Assembly (NCBI GenBank): GCA_028711795.1
Contig: JAQTRN010000002.1
Span: 1 to 20,454, forward strand
DNA length: 20,454 nucleotides
Source: Dehalococcoidales bacterium
GTDB taxonomy: Bacteria > Chloroflexota > Dehalococcoidia > Dehalococcoidales > JAQTRN01
Reading direction: 5' to 3'
How positions within the stretch are numbered: the first letter of the stretch is position 1; every line of letters begins with the position of its first letter. Of the stretch, positions 1 to 6,484 are shown piece after piece. The position numbers were made by a program, and so were the translations under genes. The notes below the pieces were generated by a model that worked only from the letters and a program-made list of their open reading frames with translations, was not told the origin of the DNA and ran no database searches.

Positions 1-54
1 CTGGTAGACAAGACCAGGGATAGCAGTTATAATCTCAGCTACTGTGAGCTATAA
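1..54 (+). CDS. Possible 3' end of an upstream gene (partial)
   Basis: Frame 1 is open from the window edge to a TAA at 52-54 (17 codons), overlapping the hpt start by 11 bases. Such an overlap would explain why hpt has a GTG start and no obvious ribosome site, as in translational coupling. In many bacteria tilS lies just upstream of hpt, but these 17 residues do not show a recognisable TilS ending. A chance open frame of this length is quite possible, so this is a weak call. Confidence 0.2.
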   Translation: MVDKTRDSSYNLSYCEL

Positions 55-583
55 GGTGAAACCGCAGATTCTCTTTACCCGAAAAGAGATCGAAGTGGCA
101 CTCGGGAGACTGGCTGCCGAGATTAAACGCGACTACGAGTGTAAGAACCCGCTGGTTATCGGCATTCTCAAAGGCTCCTTTGTCTTTATGGCCGACCTCA
201 TCCGCCGGCTTGATTTTCCACTTGAGGTCGAGTTTATCAAGTTATCAAGCTATGGCCGTGGTATGGAAAGCACCGGGAAGATTAAAGTAGTCCAGGGACT
301 GAGTTGTCCGGTGAAAGGTCGGGATGTGCTGGTAGTTGAGGACATTGTTGATACTGGACATACTATTACCTTCCTGATGGACTACCTGCAGAGGAAAAAG
401 CCAGCTTCATTAAGGCTGTGTGTGTTGACTGATAAGCCGTCACGCAGAGAAGTCCCGGTTACCATTGATTACCTGGGTTTTAGTATTCCGAATAAGTTCA
501 TTGTGGGCTACGGCATCGACTGGGATGAAAAATTCCGTCACCTGCCAGACCTCTGTTTTCTGGAAGAAGAGAGCAAGAGCTAG
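44..583 (+). CDS. hpt: Hypoxanthine phosphoribosyltransferase
   Basis: Transfers the phosphoribosyl group of PRPP to hypoxanthine (and usually guanine), giving IMP or GMP in cytoplasmic purine salvage. The 179-residue protein has the usual family length. It shows the PRPP-binding signature VVEDIVDTGHT at residues 97-107, the N-terminal GILKGSF loop at 40-46 and a C-terminal IPNKFIVGYGIDWDEKFR segment at 148-165 that is typical of bacterial Hpt and contributes to base and metal binding. The start is GTG at 44; no alternative start lies further upstream in the visible frame and there is no clear Shine-Dalgarno. The stop codon overlaps the ade start by one base, so the two genes are almost certainly co-transcribed and translationally coupled. 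Ade produces hypoxanthine, the substrate of this enzyme. Confidence 0.93.
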   Translation: MSYKVKPQILFTRKEIEVALGRLAAEIKRDYECKNPLVIGILKGSFVFMADLIRRLDFPLEVEFIKLSSYGRGMESTGKIKVVQGLSCPVKGRDVLVVEDIVDTGHTITFLMDYLQRKKPASLRLCVLTDKPSRREVPVTIDYLGFSIPNKFIVGYGIDWDEKFRHLPDLCFLEEESKS

Positions 584-2307
584 TGGACCTGCCCCGGTTA
601 ATCTCGGTAGCCAAAGGGGAACTACCCGCCGACCTGGTTCTGAGTAATTGCCGGGTGGTCAATGTCTTTAGCGGGGAGGTGGAGGTGGGGAATGTGGCTA
701 TCTGTGGCGATAGAATCGCTGGGGTGGGGGATTACCAGTGCGCCCGCGAGGTAGTCGATCTGGCCGGTAAGTATCTGTCCCCCGGACTTATCAACGGACA
801 TACCCATTTAGAGAGCTCGATGCTCGATGTTGCCCAGTATGCCCGGGCAGTAGTGCCGCGGGGTACTCTGGCAGCGGTTACCGATCTCCATGAGATAGCC
901 AATGTCGCCGGTCTGGCTGGTATGAGGTATGTTCTAGACTACGCTCGTCGTTTGCCCTTTGATTTGTTCCTCATGGCCCCTTCCTGCGTACCGGCCACTC
1001 ATCTGGAAACGTCAGGCGCCAGTCTAGAAGTCCAGGATCTACGGCGAGTGCTGAGATGGCGGAACTGTATCGGGTTGGGCGAGGTCATGAATTTTCCCGG
1101 GGTACTCAGTGGTGACGAGGGTGTCCTGAGCAAAATTAGCCTGGCTCAGGGAAGGATGATTGATGGACATGCTCCCGGCGTGACCGGTAAGGAGTTGAGT
1201 GCTTACATCGCCGCTGGCATACATTCTGACCATGAGTCTGTTTCCCTGGATGAAGCCAGGGAAAAACTAAGACAGGGTATGTACGTGATGATCCGGGAAG
1301 GTTCTTCCGAGAAGAACCTGGACGCCTTGCTGCCACTGGTCACTGACAGGACGTATAAAAGGTGTTTACTGGTAGTTGATGATCGCAGTTGTGCCGATCT
1401 TCTCCGGGATGGTGATATCGATGCCGTGGTGCGGAAGGCGATCCAACGAGGGCTCGACCCTGTCCGCGCCATCCAGATGGCCACTATTAACGCGGCTGAA
1501 TATTTCCGGCTTCATGGACTCGGGGCGATAGCTCCTAGCTACCTGGCTAACCTGATTGTTAGTGATAATTTAGCCGATTTCCGTGCTGGTCTGGTATTTT
1601 ATCGGGGTCGTTTGGTGGCCAGTGATGGGATACCCCTGTTTACCTCTCCCGGATTGGCTGCCGGGGGGCTGGACCATACAATGAACATAAAACCATTCGG
1701 AGTTGAGGTATTAAGATTACCGGTCGGAGAAGAGGTGCAACCAGTCATCGGACTCGCCCCGGGGCAGATAATTACCCGAAAGAGGCTGGAAAAAGTCAGG
1801 ACTGAAGGCGGGGTCGTTATTCCGGATACCAGTCGGGATATTCTCAAACTGGTGGTGGTGGAGAGGCACCGGGCTACAGGAAATATTGGCATTGGCCTGG
1901 TCAATGGTTTTAGTATCAAGAGAGGCGCACTGGCTTCGTCCCTGGCCCATGATTCTCATAATATTATCGCGGTTGGGACTAACGATGCAGATATTTATCT
2001 GGCTATCAAGGAAATTGAGCGGTTGCAGGGTGGATTGGTGGTGGCCGCCGAGGGCAGGTTAATGGCTAGTCTCGCATTGCCCATTGCCGGACTGTTATCC
2101 GACCAGCCTCTGGAAGTAGTCGTTGGCAAAATGGAGCAACTGGAGAAAGAAGCCAGAGGTTTGGGGACGACGCTGGCCGCCCCGTTTGCGGCCCTTTCCT
2201 TTCTGGCGTTGCCGGTAATCCCGGAAATCAGGCTGACCGATTTAGGTCTGGTAGATGTCAATAAGTTCCGGTTAATAAAGGAGACTCGACCCGAAACTAA
2301 CAACTAA
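583..2307 (+). CDS. ade: Adenine deaminase
   Basis: Hydrolyses adenine to hypoxanthine and ammonia (EC 3.5.4.2), a metal-dependent amidohydrolase. The 574 residues match the usual family length. Visible motifs: the HTH metal pair at 73-75 in GLINGHTHLESSM, GLGEVMN at 164-170, DGHAPG at 194-199, SDHE at 215-218, and VDDRS at 265-269, which includes the acidic catalytic/metal residue. The C-terminal half (from about residue 350) carries the AdeC-type domain with the segment around SLAHDSHNI and GTND. The start is GTG at 583, sharing its G with the hpt stop codon; the alignment to family N-termini (KGELPADLVL then NCRVVNVFSGE) supports it. Together with hpt it completes adenine to IMP, so a separate adenine phosphoribosyltransferase would be unnecessary for this route. 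An AGGAGG site for the next gene starts within 5 bases of its stop. Confidence 0.93.
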   Translation: MDLPRLISVAKGELPADLVLSNCRVVNVFSGEVEVGNVAICGDRIAGVGDYQCAREVVDLAGKYLSPGLINGHTHLESSMLDVAQYARAVVPRGTLAAVTDLHEIANVAGLAGMRYVLDYARRLPFDLFLMAPSCVPATHLETSGASLEVQDLRRVLRWRNCIGLGEVMNFPGVLSGDEGVLSKISLAQGRMIDGHAPGVTGKELSAYIAAGIHSDHESVSLDEAREKLRQGMYVMIREGSSEKNLDALLPLVTDRTYKRCLLVVDDRSCADLLRDGDIDAVVRKAIQRGLDPVRAIQMATINAAEYFRLHGLGAIAPSYLANLIVSDNLADFRAGLVFYRGRLVASDGIPLFTSPGLAAGGLDHTMNIKPFGVEVLRLPVGEEVQPVIGLAPGQIITRKRLEKVRTEGGVVIPDTSRDILKLVVVERHRATGNIGIGLVNGFSIKRGALASSLAHDSHNIIAVGTNDADIYLAIKEIERLQGGLVVAAEGRLMASLALPIAGLLSDQPLEVVVGKMEQLEKEARGLGTTLAAPFAALSFLALPVIPEIRLTDLGLVDVNKFRLIKETRPETNN

Positions 2308-2319
2308 AGGAGGAAGCGT

Positions 2320-2784
2320 ATGACCACAATAGACGAACTGGCCCGGAGGGTACAGCTACTGGAGGACATGGAAGCCATCAGAAAACTTAAGTTCCGCTAC
2401 GCCGAGGCTTGTGATGACCACTACAACGCGGATAAGCTGGCACAGTTGTTCACCGAGGGTGCCATTTGGGATGGTGGCCAATTACTTGGCGTCTACCGGG
2501 GGAAAAAGGCTATTTACGAATACTTCAAGAACACGACCATCGCTTTCGCGGTGCACTATTTCATATCGCCGGATATAGTCATCAACGGTGATAAAGCTCA
2601 TGCGCGCTGGTACCTGTGGGAGGCGACCACCCGCAAAGACCAGATACCCCGTCTGCTCTCGGGATATGAAGATGACGACTACGTCAAAGTGAATGACCAG
2701 TGGTTGCAGAGCTATCTGAAGTTGACCCTGAATTTCTACACCCCCTTACTCGAGGGTTGGGTCAAGAACAGAATTAGTATCTAG
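2320..2784 (+). CDS. SnoaL-like (NTF2-fold) domain protein
   Basis: A 154-residue protein of the SnoaL-like/NTF2 superfamily, in which a cone-shaped fold holds small hydrophobic substrates. Members include polyketide cyclases, ring-hydroxylating dioxygenase beta subunits and the bile acid 7-alpha-dehydratase BaiE. The N-terminal helix (ELARRVQLLEDMEAIRKLK) followed by RYAEACDDHYNADKLAQLFTE and a GVYRGKKAIYEYF segment (about residues 53-68) is typical of the SnoaL_4 subgroup. The middle segment AVHYFISPDIVINGDKAHARW gives the expected beta strands. A strong AAAGGAGG lies 8 bases before the ATG and the gap after ade is 12 bases, so it sits in the hpt-ade transcript, although nothing in the fold suggests a purine role. 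Enzymatic substrate cannot be inferred; a dehydratase, isomerase or binding role are all open. Confidence 0.8.
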   Translation: MTTIDELARRVQLLEDMEAIRKLKFRYAEACDDHYNADKLAQLFTEGAIWDGGQLLGVYRGKKAIYEYFKNTTIAFAVHYFISPDIVINGDKAHARWYLWEATTRKDQIPRLLSGYEDDDYVKVNDQWLQSYLKLTLNFYTPLLEGWVKNRISI

Positions 2785-2812
2785 TAGAAAGATGGTCCTT
2801 ACCACCACGATG

Positions 2813-2835
2813 GTGTCTGACAGGTAAACAGACAC
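2813..2835 (+). repeat. Intercistronic inverted repeat
   Basis: GTGTCTG (2813-2819) and CAGACAC (2829-2835) form a perfect 7-bp stem around a 9-base loop, in the 71-base gap between the SnoaL-like and VOC genes. No T-run follows, so it is not a standard terminator. It could be an RNA-processing or stability element ahead of the VOC ribosome site at 2846, or chance. Confidence 0.4.
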
Positions 2836-2855
2836 AAGGACGAAAGGAGGTCGCT

Positions 2856-3311
2856 ATGGGCAGGTGGAAATTACACCATCTGGGTATAGAAGTCAGGGAC
2901 CTGGATAGGGCGGTTGAGTATTTTGAATCCTTGGGGGTAGGGGAGTTCCAACCCGAGGTCCAATGGGACAACCAGACCTACTACACTGATTACAAAATGC
3001 GCGGTAAATCGCCGGCTACCACTGTCAAAAACAGGATGCGGTCCCTGCAGTTAGATTCGCTGCTGATTGAGCTGTTTCAGCCCATAGAAGGGGACTCAAT
3101 CCACTCGGAGTTTCTCAAAAGTTCCGGTGAGGGACTCAGCACCATCGCCTTTTACGTGGATGACCTGGAAAGGGAGACGGCCAGGCTGGTCAAAAATGGG
3201 TTTAAAGTGATATCGAGTGCCAGGACGCAAAAGGGGGCGGCTTTCAACTACTTTGACACTCGTCGGTTCGGTAATGTGCTGATAGAGCTCATCCAGCCGG
3301 CGGCAAGGTAG
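2856..3311 (+). CDS. VOC-superfamily protein, methylmalonyl-CoA epimerase-like
   Basis: A 151-residue vicinal-oxygen-chelate fold protein with two beta-alpha-beta-beta-beta halves. Segments HHLGIEVRDLDRAVEYF (7-23), LIELFQP (70-76), EGLSTIAFYVDDLE (92-105) and VLIELIQP (141-148) line up with methylmalonyl-CoA epimerase-type proteins (family knowledge). Three of the four usual metal ligands are present: H8, E72 and E144. The third, normally a histidine in a GLHHIAF-like strand, is replaced by S95-T96. This makes epimerase activity doubtful, so I would not name it mce. A strong AAAGGAGGT site precedes the ATG. It is the last gene of the plus-strand run that begins with hpt; a 200-base gap with its own promoter separates it from the AOR gene. 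Other possibilities are a glyoxalase-like or non-catalytic ligand-binding VOC protein. Confidence 0.8.
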   Translation: MGRWKLHHLGIEVRDLDRAVEYFESLGVGEFQPEVQWDNQTYYTDYKMRGKSPATTVKNRMRSLQLDSLLIELFQPIEGDSIHSEFLKSSGEGLSTIAFYVDDLERETARLVKNGFKVISSARTQKGAAFNYFDTRRFGNVLIELIQPAAR

Positions 3312-3512
3312 TTTGCATAATCGTAGATGATTTGGTATTTGGCTGATAAGGGACCTGATGGCCTGACTGCCCATTGACATAGCTAATCGGTTGTCGTAAA
3401 TTGGTCATGTATCCTGCAGAAAAAGATTGTTAGGCTCATTATATTTCCCGAGTACTTTGACAAAGAGGACTGACTTCAGTAATACACCCAAATAACATTA
3501 GGGAGGCGTCTC
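3312..3512. other. Gap between the VOC gene and the AOR gene
   Basis: A 200-base non-coding stretch that contains the promoter described at 3374-3402 and a leader of about 100 bases. I see no open frame, strong terminator or RNA gene here. Confidence 0.5.
3374..3402 (+). promoter_or_regulatory. Candidate sigma70-type promoter for the AOR-MoaD unit
   Basis: A perfect -35 box TTGACA (3374-3379), a 17-base spacer and the -10-like TAAATT (3397-3402, 4 of 6 matches) lie in the 200-base gap between the VOC gene and the AOR gene. Transcription would start near 3409 and leave a leader of about 100 bases before the AOR start. No terminator for the upstream genes is evident in this gap, so read-through is possible as well. 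Confidence 0.5.
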
Positions 3513-5387
3513 ATGTCATCAAACACGGGTAACGGTTATGCTGGCAAGATTCTCCGGGTTGACCTGACTAATGAGCGTGTAACCGAGGAAACATTGGATG
3601 CGGTGGAACTGAGGAAGTGGGTGGGTGGAGTCGGTTTTGGGGCGAAGTACCTTTATGATGAAGTCCCACCAGAAGTGCAGTGGGACGATCCGGCCAATCG
3701 TCTGATCGTAGCTACCGGGCCCCTGGCCGGAACAAGGATGGGTGGTTCCGGCACGATTTCGTTCAGCACTAAGGGTTGTCTCACCAATGGTGCCACTTCA
3801 ACTCAAGCCAACGGTTTTATGGGCGCCTACATGAAATTCTCCGGATATGACGCCATAATCTTCCAGGGTGCGGCCAGACGCTGGGTCTATCTCTACCTGC
3901 ACGATGGCAAGGCAGAGATCAGAGATGCTCAATACCTGCTGGGGAAAAACACCTGGGAGACTGAGGACGCTATCAAAGCCGAATTGGGCTACACCGAAAA
4001 GGGGATGAGCGTCTTCTGCATCGGTCCGGCCGGCGAGAACCTGGTGAAATTCGCTGGCATCTTCGGTGATAAAGACCATGCCGCCGGCCACAATGGCTCC
4101 GGCGCGGTGATGGGTAGCAAAAAGCTGAAGGCCTTCTGTGCCGCTCGCGGCAAGGCCACTCTGAGCGTTGCCGACTCCAAGAGGCTTTCCGCCAACGCCG
4201 AGGCAATCTGGGATTTGATACAGACCAATCCGCTTACTCGCCGGATATTCGACTGGGGTACCGGTGGTACCTATGAGTCACGCGATCAGCAGATGGCGGC
4301 CGGGACTTTGCCCATCAAGAACTACACTACCAATGCTTATGCGGAAGGCCATCTTATGACCACCCAGTATACGCGTGAACATTATATCCACAAGCCGAAC
4401 CCGTGCTGGGCCTGCCGAATGCATCATCTGTCCATGGTGACGATCACCGAAGGTCCCCATCGCGGACAGACGGTGGAAGACCCCGAGTATGAAATGTACG
4501 CTGCCATGGGGCCACTGGTCGGCAATACCGACCCGGCGGAGACCCTGGTGCTGTCTAATCTCTTGACCCTTCTGGGATTGGAAGGCAATGAGGCGGGCTT
4601 TCTGGTGTCCATGGTGATTGATCTGTATGAATCAGGCATGCTCAGCAAAGAAGATACTAATGGGCTTGAGTTGACCTGGGGGAACACGGCCGCCATTCGG
4701 AGTCTTCTGGAGCGGATAGCCTCTCGACAGGGCGCCTTTGCCAATATCCTGGCTGAGGGTACCAAGCGTGCCGCCGAGGCACTAGGGCCCGAAGCGGAGG
4801 AACGTGGTATCTATGCCATGAAGGGACATTCTCCGCGAGGTCATGATCACCGGGCGATGTGGCGTGAGATGTTTGACACGGCCACCTCGGATATCGGGAC
4901 TTATGAAGCTGGTTATATGGGTCCGGCCGACCCGGATACACACGCCCTGAAGAACATCTTTTCCCCGGAGGAAGTGAGTGCCCATACGGCGAAGACCAAG
5001 GGTCGGCGTCAGTTTGAGGATACCCTCGGCACCTGCACCTTCTGTACCCGTGTACCCTTACGCATGGTGACGGACACCCTTAATGCGGCTACGGGTTGGA
5101 ACTTCAGCCCTGAGGAAGCCCAGGCCGTGGGCTTCCGGGCGGCTAATCTGCTGCGTGCTTTCAATATTAAGCACGGCATTGGCGTCGAATTGGAGCAGCC
5201 ATCGGCGCGCTGGAGTTCGGCGCCGGTTGACGGCCCGGCCAAAGGCATCACTATCGTATCGGAGTGGGAGAACATGCTGGACAATTACTATCGGCTGATG
5301 GGCTGGGATAGGGTCACCGGGAAGCCCTTCCCGGAAACGCTGAAGGCTTATGGTCTGGAGTATGTTGTGCCGGACATGTGGCCATAA
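3513..5387 (+). CDS. Aldehyde:ferredoxin oxidoreductase family protein (tungsten/molybdenum pterin enzyme)
   Basis: A 624-residue AOR-family protein. Family members bind a bis-pterin tungsten (or molybdenum) cofactor and one [4Fe-4S] cluster and oxidise aldehydes, or reduce acids or aromatic CoA thioesters, with ferredoxin-like partners. The N-terminal domain is canonical: GYAGKILRVDLT (8-19), ATGPLAGTRMGGSG (67-80), ANGFMGAYMKFSGYDAIIFQG (from 99) and GSGAVMGSKKLKA (195-207). DPEYE at 323-327 corresponds to the conserved acidic active-site segment, and GHDHRAMW (443-450) to the pterin-binding Asp-Pro-Arg region with Pro replaced. The cluster motif is unusual: C298-x2-C301 is followed by H304-H305 where the family normally has a third cysteine, and there is no other cysteine until C508 and C511 (TCTFC). 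GGGAGG precedes the ATG. The neighbouring MoaD-like gene overlaps or nearly abuts it. Substrate unknown; an aldehyde oxidase or BamB-like reductase are both possible. Confidence 0.9.
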   Translation: MSSNTGNGYAGKILRVDLTNERVTEETLDAVELRKWVGGVGFGAKYLYDEVPPEVQWDDPANRLIVATGPLAGTRMGGSGTISFSTKGCLTNGATSTQANGFMGAYMKFSGYDAIIFQGAARRWVYLYLHDGKAEIRDAQYLLGKNTWETEDAIKAELGYTEKGMSVFCIGPAGENLVKFAGIFGDKDHAAGHNGSGAVMGSKKLKAFCAARGKATLSVADSKRLSANAEAIWDLIQTNPLTRRIFDWGTGGTYESRDQQMAAGTLPIKNYTTNAYAEGHLMTTQYTREHYIHKPNPCWACRMHHLSMVTITEGPHRGQTVEDPEYEMYAAMGPLVGNTDPAETLVLSNLLTLLGLEGNEAGFLVSMVIDLYESGMLSKEDTNGLELTWGNTAAIRSLLERIASRQGAFANILAEGTKRAAEALGPEAEERGIYAMKGHSPRGHDHRAMWREMFDTATSDIGTYEAGYMGPADPDTHALKNIFSPEEVSAHTAKTKGRRQFEDTLGTCTFCTRVPLRMVTDTLNAATGWNFSPEEAQAVGFRAANLLRAFNIKHGIGVELEQPSARWSSAPVDGPAKGITIVSEWENMLDNYYRLMGWDRVTGKPFPETLKAYGLEYVVPDMWP

Positions 5388-5407
5388 CGGGCCGCAGGAT
5401 TAACACC

Positions 5408-5710
5408 ATGGGAAAAGTGCAACTGGTCATCAGGCCCTGGTTGAGCAGTACGTTGCGTTCCGCAACGCCAGGGCCTCTTCTCCTGGAAGAGGAAATAACT
5501 GGAGATACGACTATCGGCCGGCTACTGAAGGGACTGGCCAGTGGTAATAAGGCTTTTGCGGAAGCTGTTTTTGACAGCCAGGGAGAGAACCTCAGCGGCC
5601 GGGTGAGTGTTCTCCTGAATGGCCGACTTCTGGGATTCCAGGCGGACCTGAGTCGCCGGATAAAGGATGGGGACTGCATTACGCTCCTGCCCACTATCGA
5701 AGGTGGCTAG
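5408..5710 (+). CDS. MoaD/ThiS-like ubiquitin-fold small protein
   Basis: A beta-grasp protein of 100 residues that ends in the Gly-Gly needed for thiocarboxylation (LLPTIEGG). In MoaD this C-terminus is adenylated and carries sulfur for the dithiolene of molybdopterin; AOR operons often hold such a gene, presumably for the tungsten cofactor (family knowledge). The segment VSVLLNGRLLGF then IKDGDCITLLP matches the last strands of the fold. I chose ATG 5408, which has AGGA 8 bases upstream, over an in-frame GTG at 5378 that would overlap the AOR gene by 10 bases. The gap to the AOR stop is 20 bases, so the two should be co-transcribed. No MoaE, MoeB or other pterin gene lies nearby, so it probably uses activating enzymes encoded elsewhere. 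Confidence 0.8.
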   Translation: MGKVQLVIRPWLSSTLRSATPGPLLLEEEITGDTTIGRLLKGLASGNKAFAEAVFDSQGENLSGRVSVLLNGRLLGFQADLSRRIKDGDCITLLPTIEGG

Positions 5711-5726
5711 TCCGTCTTTAGTGGAC

Positions 5727-5755
5727 TTCCGGTGGGTCCTCATGTGCCTCCGGAA
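5727..5755. terminator. Hairpin between convergent MoaD-like and peptidase genes
   Basis: TTCCGGTGG (from 5727) pairs with CCTCCGGAA (to 5755) with a single T-T mismatch, giving a stem of about nine positions in the 45-base gap between two convergent genes. The position suits a bidirectional transcription stop, but neither strand has a T-run after the stem, so this is a structure-only call. Confidence 0.4.
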
Positions 5756-6481
5756 TTAGACAGGTGAGGGGCTTTTGGCGAGCCAGTCCCCGTGTGCCCG
5801 GAGCCATTTCCGGTGTCTCTCCCCATCGGGGCAATATTCCAAGACCAGCCGCCAGAATCTTTTTGAATGGTCCATTTGTTTCAGGTGCGCCAGTTCGTGA
5901 ATGACTACATAATCAATGACGGGCTCGGGCGCCATTAACAGCTTCCAGTTGAAGCTCAGGCTGTCACGGGAAGAGCAGCTAGCCCAGCGGCTCTTTTGTC
6001 CCCGTACTGTTAACCGGCCGGGTCTGACGTTCATCCGATGAGCCCAGTTTGCGGTTTTTTCTTTTAAAAGACGGAGAGTTTCACTACGGTACCACCGTTC
6101 TAAGGCTGCTCCTAAATCTCCGTCGGTGCGTGGCAGACTGAATACCAGTGTGTTTTCTTCCAGCCTCACGTGCCTGGCTCTACCGCTGGCCTCTTCCGTT
6201 AGCACTTTGATTGCCCGGCCGAGATAGCGTATGGTATCGCCTGGCTTTATCTCTCTTCCGTTGGCGGACTGCTGGCACTGGTTGATCTTGTCCAGGTGCC
6301 CTAATATCCACTTCTGTTTTTCCTGAAGCAGGTCGGGCACCTGGCTGGTGCTGAAGGCTCTGGGGACCACTATCATGAGGCCGGTCCCCGGATTGATCTC
6401 GAGTCGGGCATACTTCGCCCTCCGGCTATGCCTTATGGCGTATTGGACAGTCTGGCCGTTCAGGACTATGGTATTCTTCAA
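5756..6481 (-). CDS. YgjP/SprT-like M48-type metallopeptidase (DUF45)
   Basis: A 241-residue protein of the YgjP-like metallopeptidase family. The zinc site is HELAH at 195-199 with H205 as the likely third ligand (MDHSKRFW), and the preceding family signature RWASCSSRDSLSFNWKLL at 165-182 is intact. The N-terminal part (RHSRRAKYARLEINPG, 17-32, and LVFSLPR, 112-118) is the usual beta-rich region. No signal peptide or membrane segment is visible, so it should act in the cytoplasm. The start codon lies 3 bases after the stop of the TIG-repeat gene, so it is the second gene of a two-gene operon. Physiological targets of the family are poorly known; SprT relatives act on DNA-protein crosslinks, but that role should not be assumed here. 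Confidence 0.85.
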   Translation of the reverse strand: MKNTIVLNGQTVQYAIRHSRRAKYARLEINPGTGLMIVVPRAFSTSQVPDLLQEKQKWILGHLDKINQCQQSANGREIKPGDTIRYLGRAIKVLTEEASGRARHVRLEENTLVFSLPRTDGDLGAALERWYRSETLRLLKEKTANWAHRMNVRPGRLTVRGQKSRWASCSSRDSLSFNWKLLMAPEPVIDYVVIHELAHLKQMDHSKRFWRLVLEYCPDGERHRKWLRAHGDWLAKSPSPV

Positions 6482-6484
6482 CAG

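Noticed and set aside
1203..1484. Minus-strand frame opposite ade
   Set aside because: Shadow frame of a clearly coding plus-strand gene without any signature of its own.
5378..5407. Upstream GTG start for the MoaD-like gene
   Set aside because: The ATG at 5408 has an AGGA at good spacing and begins at the first beta strand; the extra ten residues have no family match.
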